NCBI GenBank assembly: GCA_017999075.1
Contig: JAGOBX010000006.1
Coordinates: 1 to 23,073 of the forward strand
Origin: Candidatus Babelota bacterium
GTDB taxonomy: Bacteria; JAGOBX01
Length of the DNA stretch: 23,073 bases
Reading direction: 5' to 3'
Shown here: positions 22,842-23,073 of the stretch, in pieces
Layout of the letters: every line of letters starts with the position of its first letter
How positions within the stretch are numbered: position 1 is the stretch's first letter
Made by a program: the position numbers and the translations under genes
The notes under the pieces: generated by a model
Told to the model about the DNA's origin: nothing
Seen by the model: only the letters and a program-made list of their open reading frames with translations
Databases searched by the model: none

Positions 22842-23073
22842 TATAATAAATAAATTTATCTTACATTTGTTTTTATCTGTTTTAAGGAAATATTTCAAAA
22901 TATGATTTTAGATTTATACAAAATTATTATTTAATATATGTTTTGTAAAAAATGGATAAGCGGCTATTTTGAAATGTTTCTGTTAAATCAAATTGTTGGT
23001 TTTCACTGTTAAATGTTCATTGTGTTTTACATAAAAAAATAATTCACCAGAAATGTCTTTTATAACATAGGAG
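22842..23073 (+). other. Long leader ending in a ribosome-binding site at the window edge
   Basis: The last ~225 bases contain no credible ORF; the longest short frames lack ribosome-binding sites. The window ends in AGGAG (23069-23073), a good Shine-Dalgarno sequence, so a + strand gene should begin a few bases outside. No known RNA motif is recognised in the leader. Confidence 0.5.

Noticed and set aside
22938-23012. Small ORF beginning MFCKKWISGYFEMF near the right edge
   Set aside because: It is 24 codons long, has no ribosome-binding site and no recognisable features. It is more likely part of an untranslated leader.

Overview
The window is AT-rich DNA, by eye roughly 30% G+C, from a diderm bacterium that is probably motile or at least chemosensory. 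The diderm call rests on a TonB-dependent receptor and a lipoprotein-like periplasmic binding protein. The histidine kinases, the HAMP-less chemoreceptor and the cysteine-containing PAS domain resemble those common in Deltaproteobacteria-like and related deep-branching diderms. I cannot assign a phylum from the sequence alone. All intact genes are on the + strand.

Layout. (1) Bases 1-2633 hold the 3' end of a TonB-dependent receptor and a BtuCD/FecCDE-type ATPase plus permease, which form a metal-chelate uptake cassette. The ATPase start is embedded in a five-copy ATGAT tandem repeat. (2) Bases 2756-3436 encode a DUF6273-like protein with an internal 24-bp duplication and a C-terminal tail of the kind seen in C-type-lectin-fold proteins. 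(3) Bases 3437-4840 are mostly non-coding. They contain a minus-strand relic of an IS1380-family transposase that has lost its catalytic middle and carries in-frame stops, followed by a perfect consensus sigma70 promoter with a leader of about 220 nt. (4) Bases 4841-11480 form a chemosensory cluster: a chemoreceptor with a periplasmic CZB (zinc-binding) sensor, CheR with a long C-terminal extension that looks like two STAS domains, CheA with a fused receiver domain, and CheW. CheB and a free CheY are absent.

(5) Bases 11548-18849 are a signalling block: a PhnD-like periplasmic binding protein overlapping by 4 bp a membrane histidine kinase, then a 1083-aa REC-PAS-GAF-PAS-PAS-PAS histidine kinase, then an NtrC-type sigma54 activator. 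No transporter accompanies the PhnD-like protein, so it probably acts as a sensor for the kinase. (6) Bases 19129-22641 hold a compact REC-histidine kinase, a second CheW and a second chemoreceptor. That receptor has no recognisable HAMP domain and a divergent hub sequence. The set closes with a long-stem terminator, after which a good promoter and a long leader run to the right edge, ending in an AGGAG ribosome-binding site for a gene outside the window.

Working model (inference): two chemoreceptor-CheW modules share the single CheA-REC kinase, while a receiver-headed kinase chain passes a periplasmic ligand signal to a sigma54 activator. The most unusual elements are the CheR-STAS-STAS-like fusion, the PhnD-kinase pair feeding REC-headed kinases, and the pentanucleotide repeat overlapping the ABC ATPase start.
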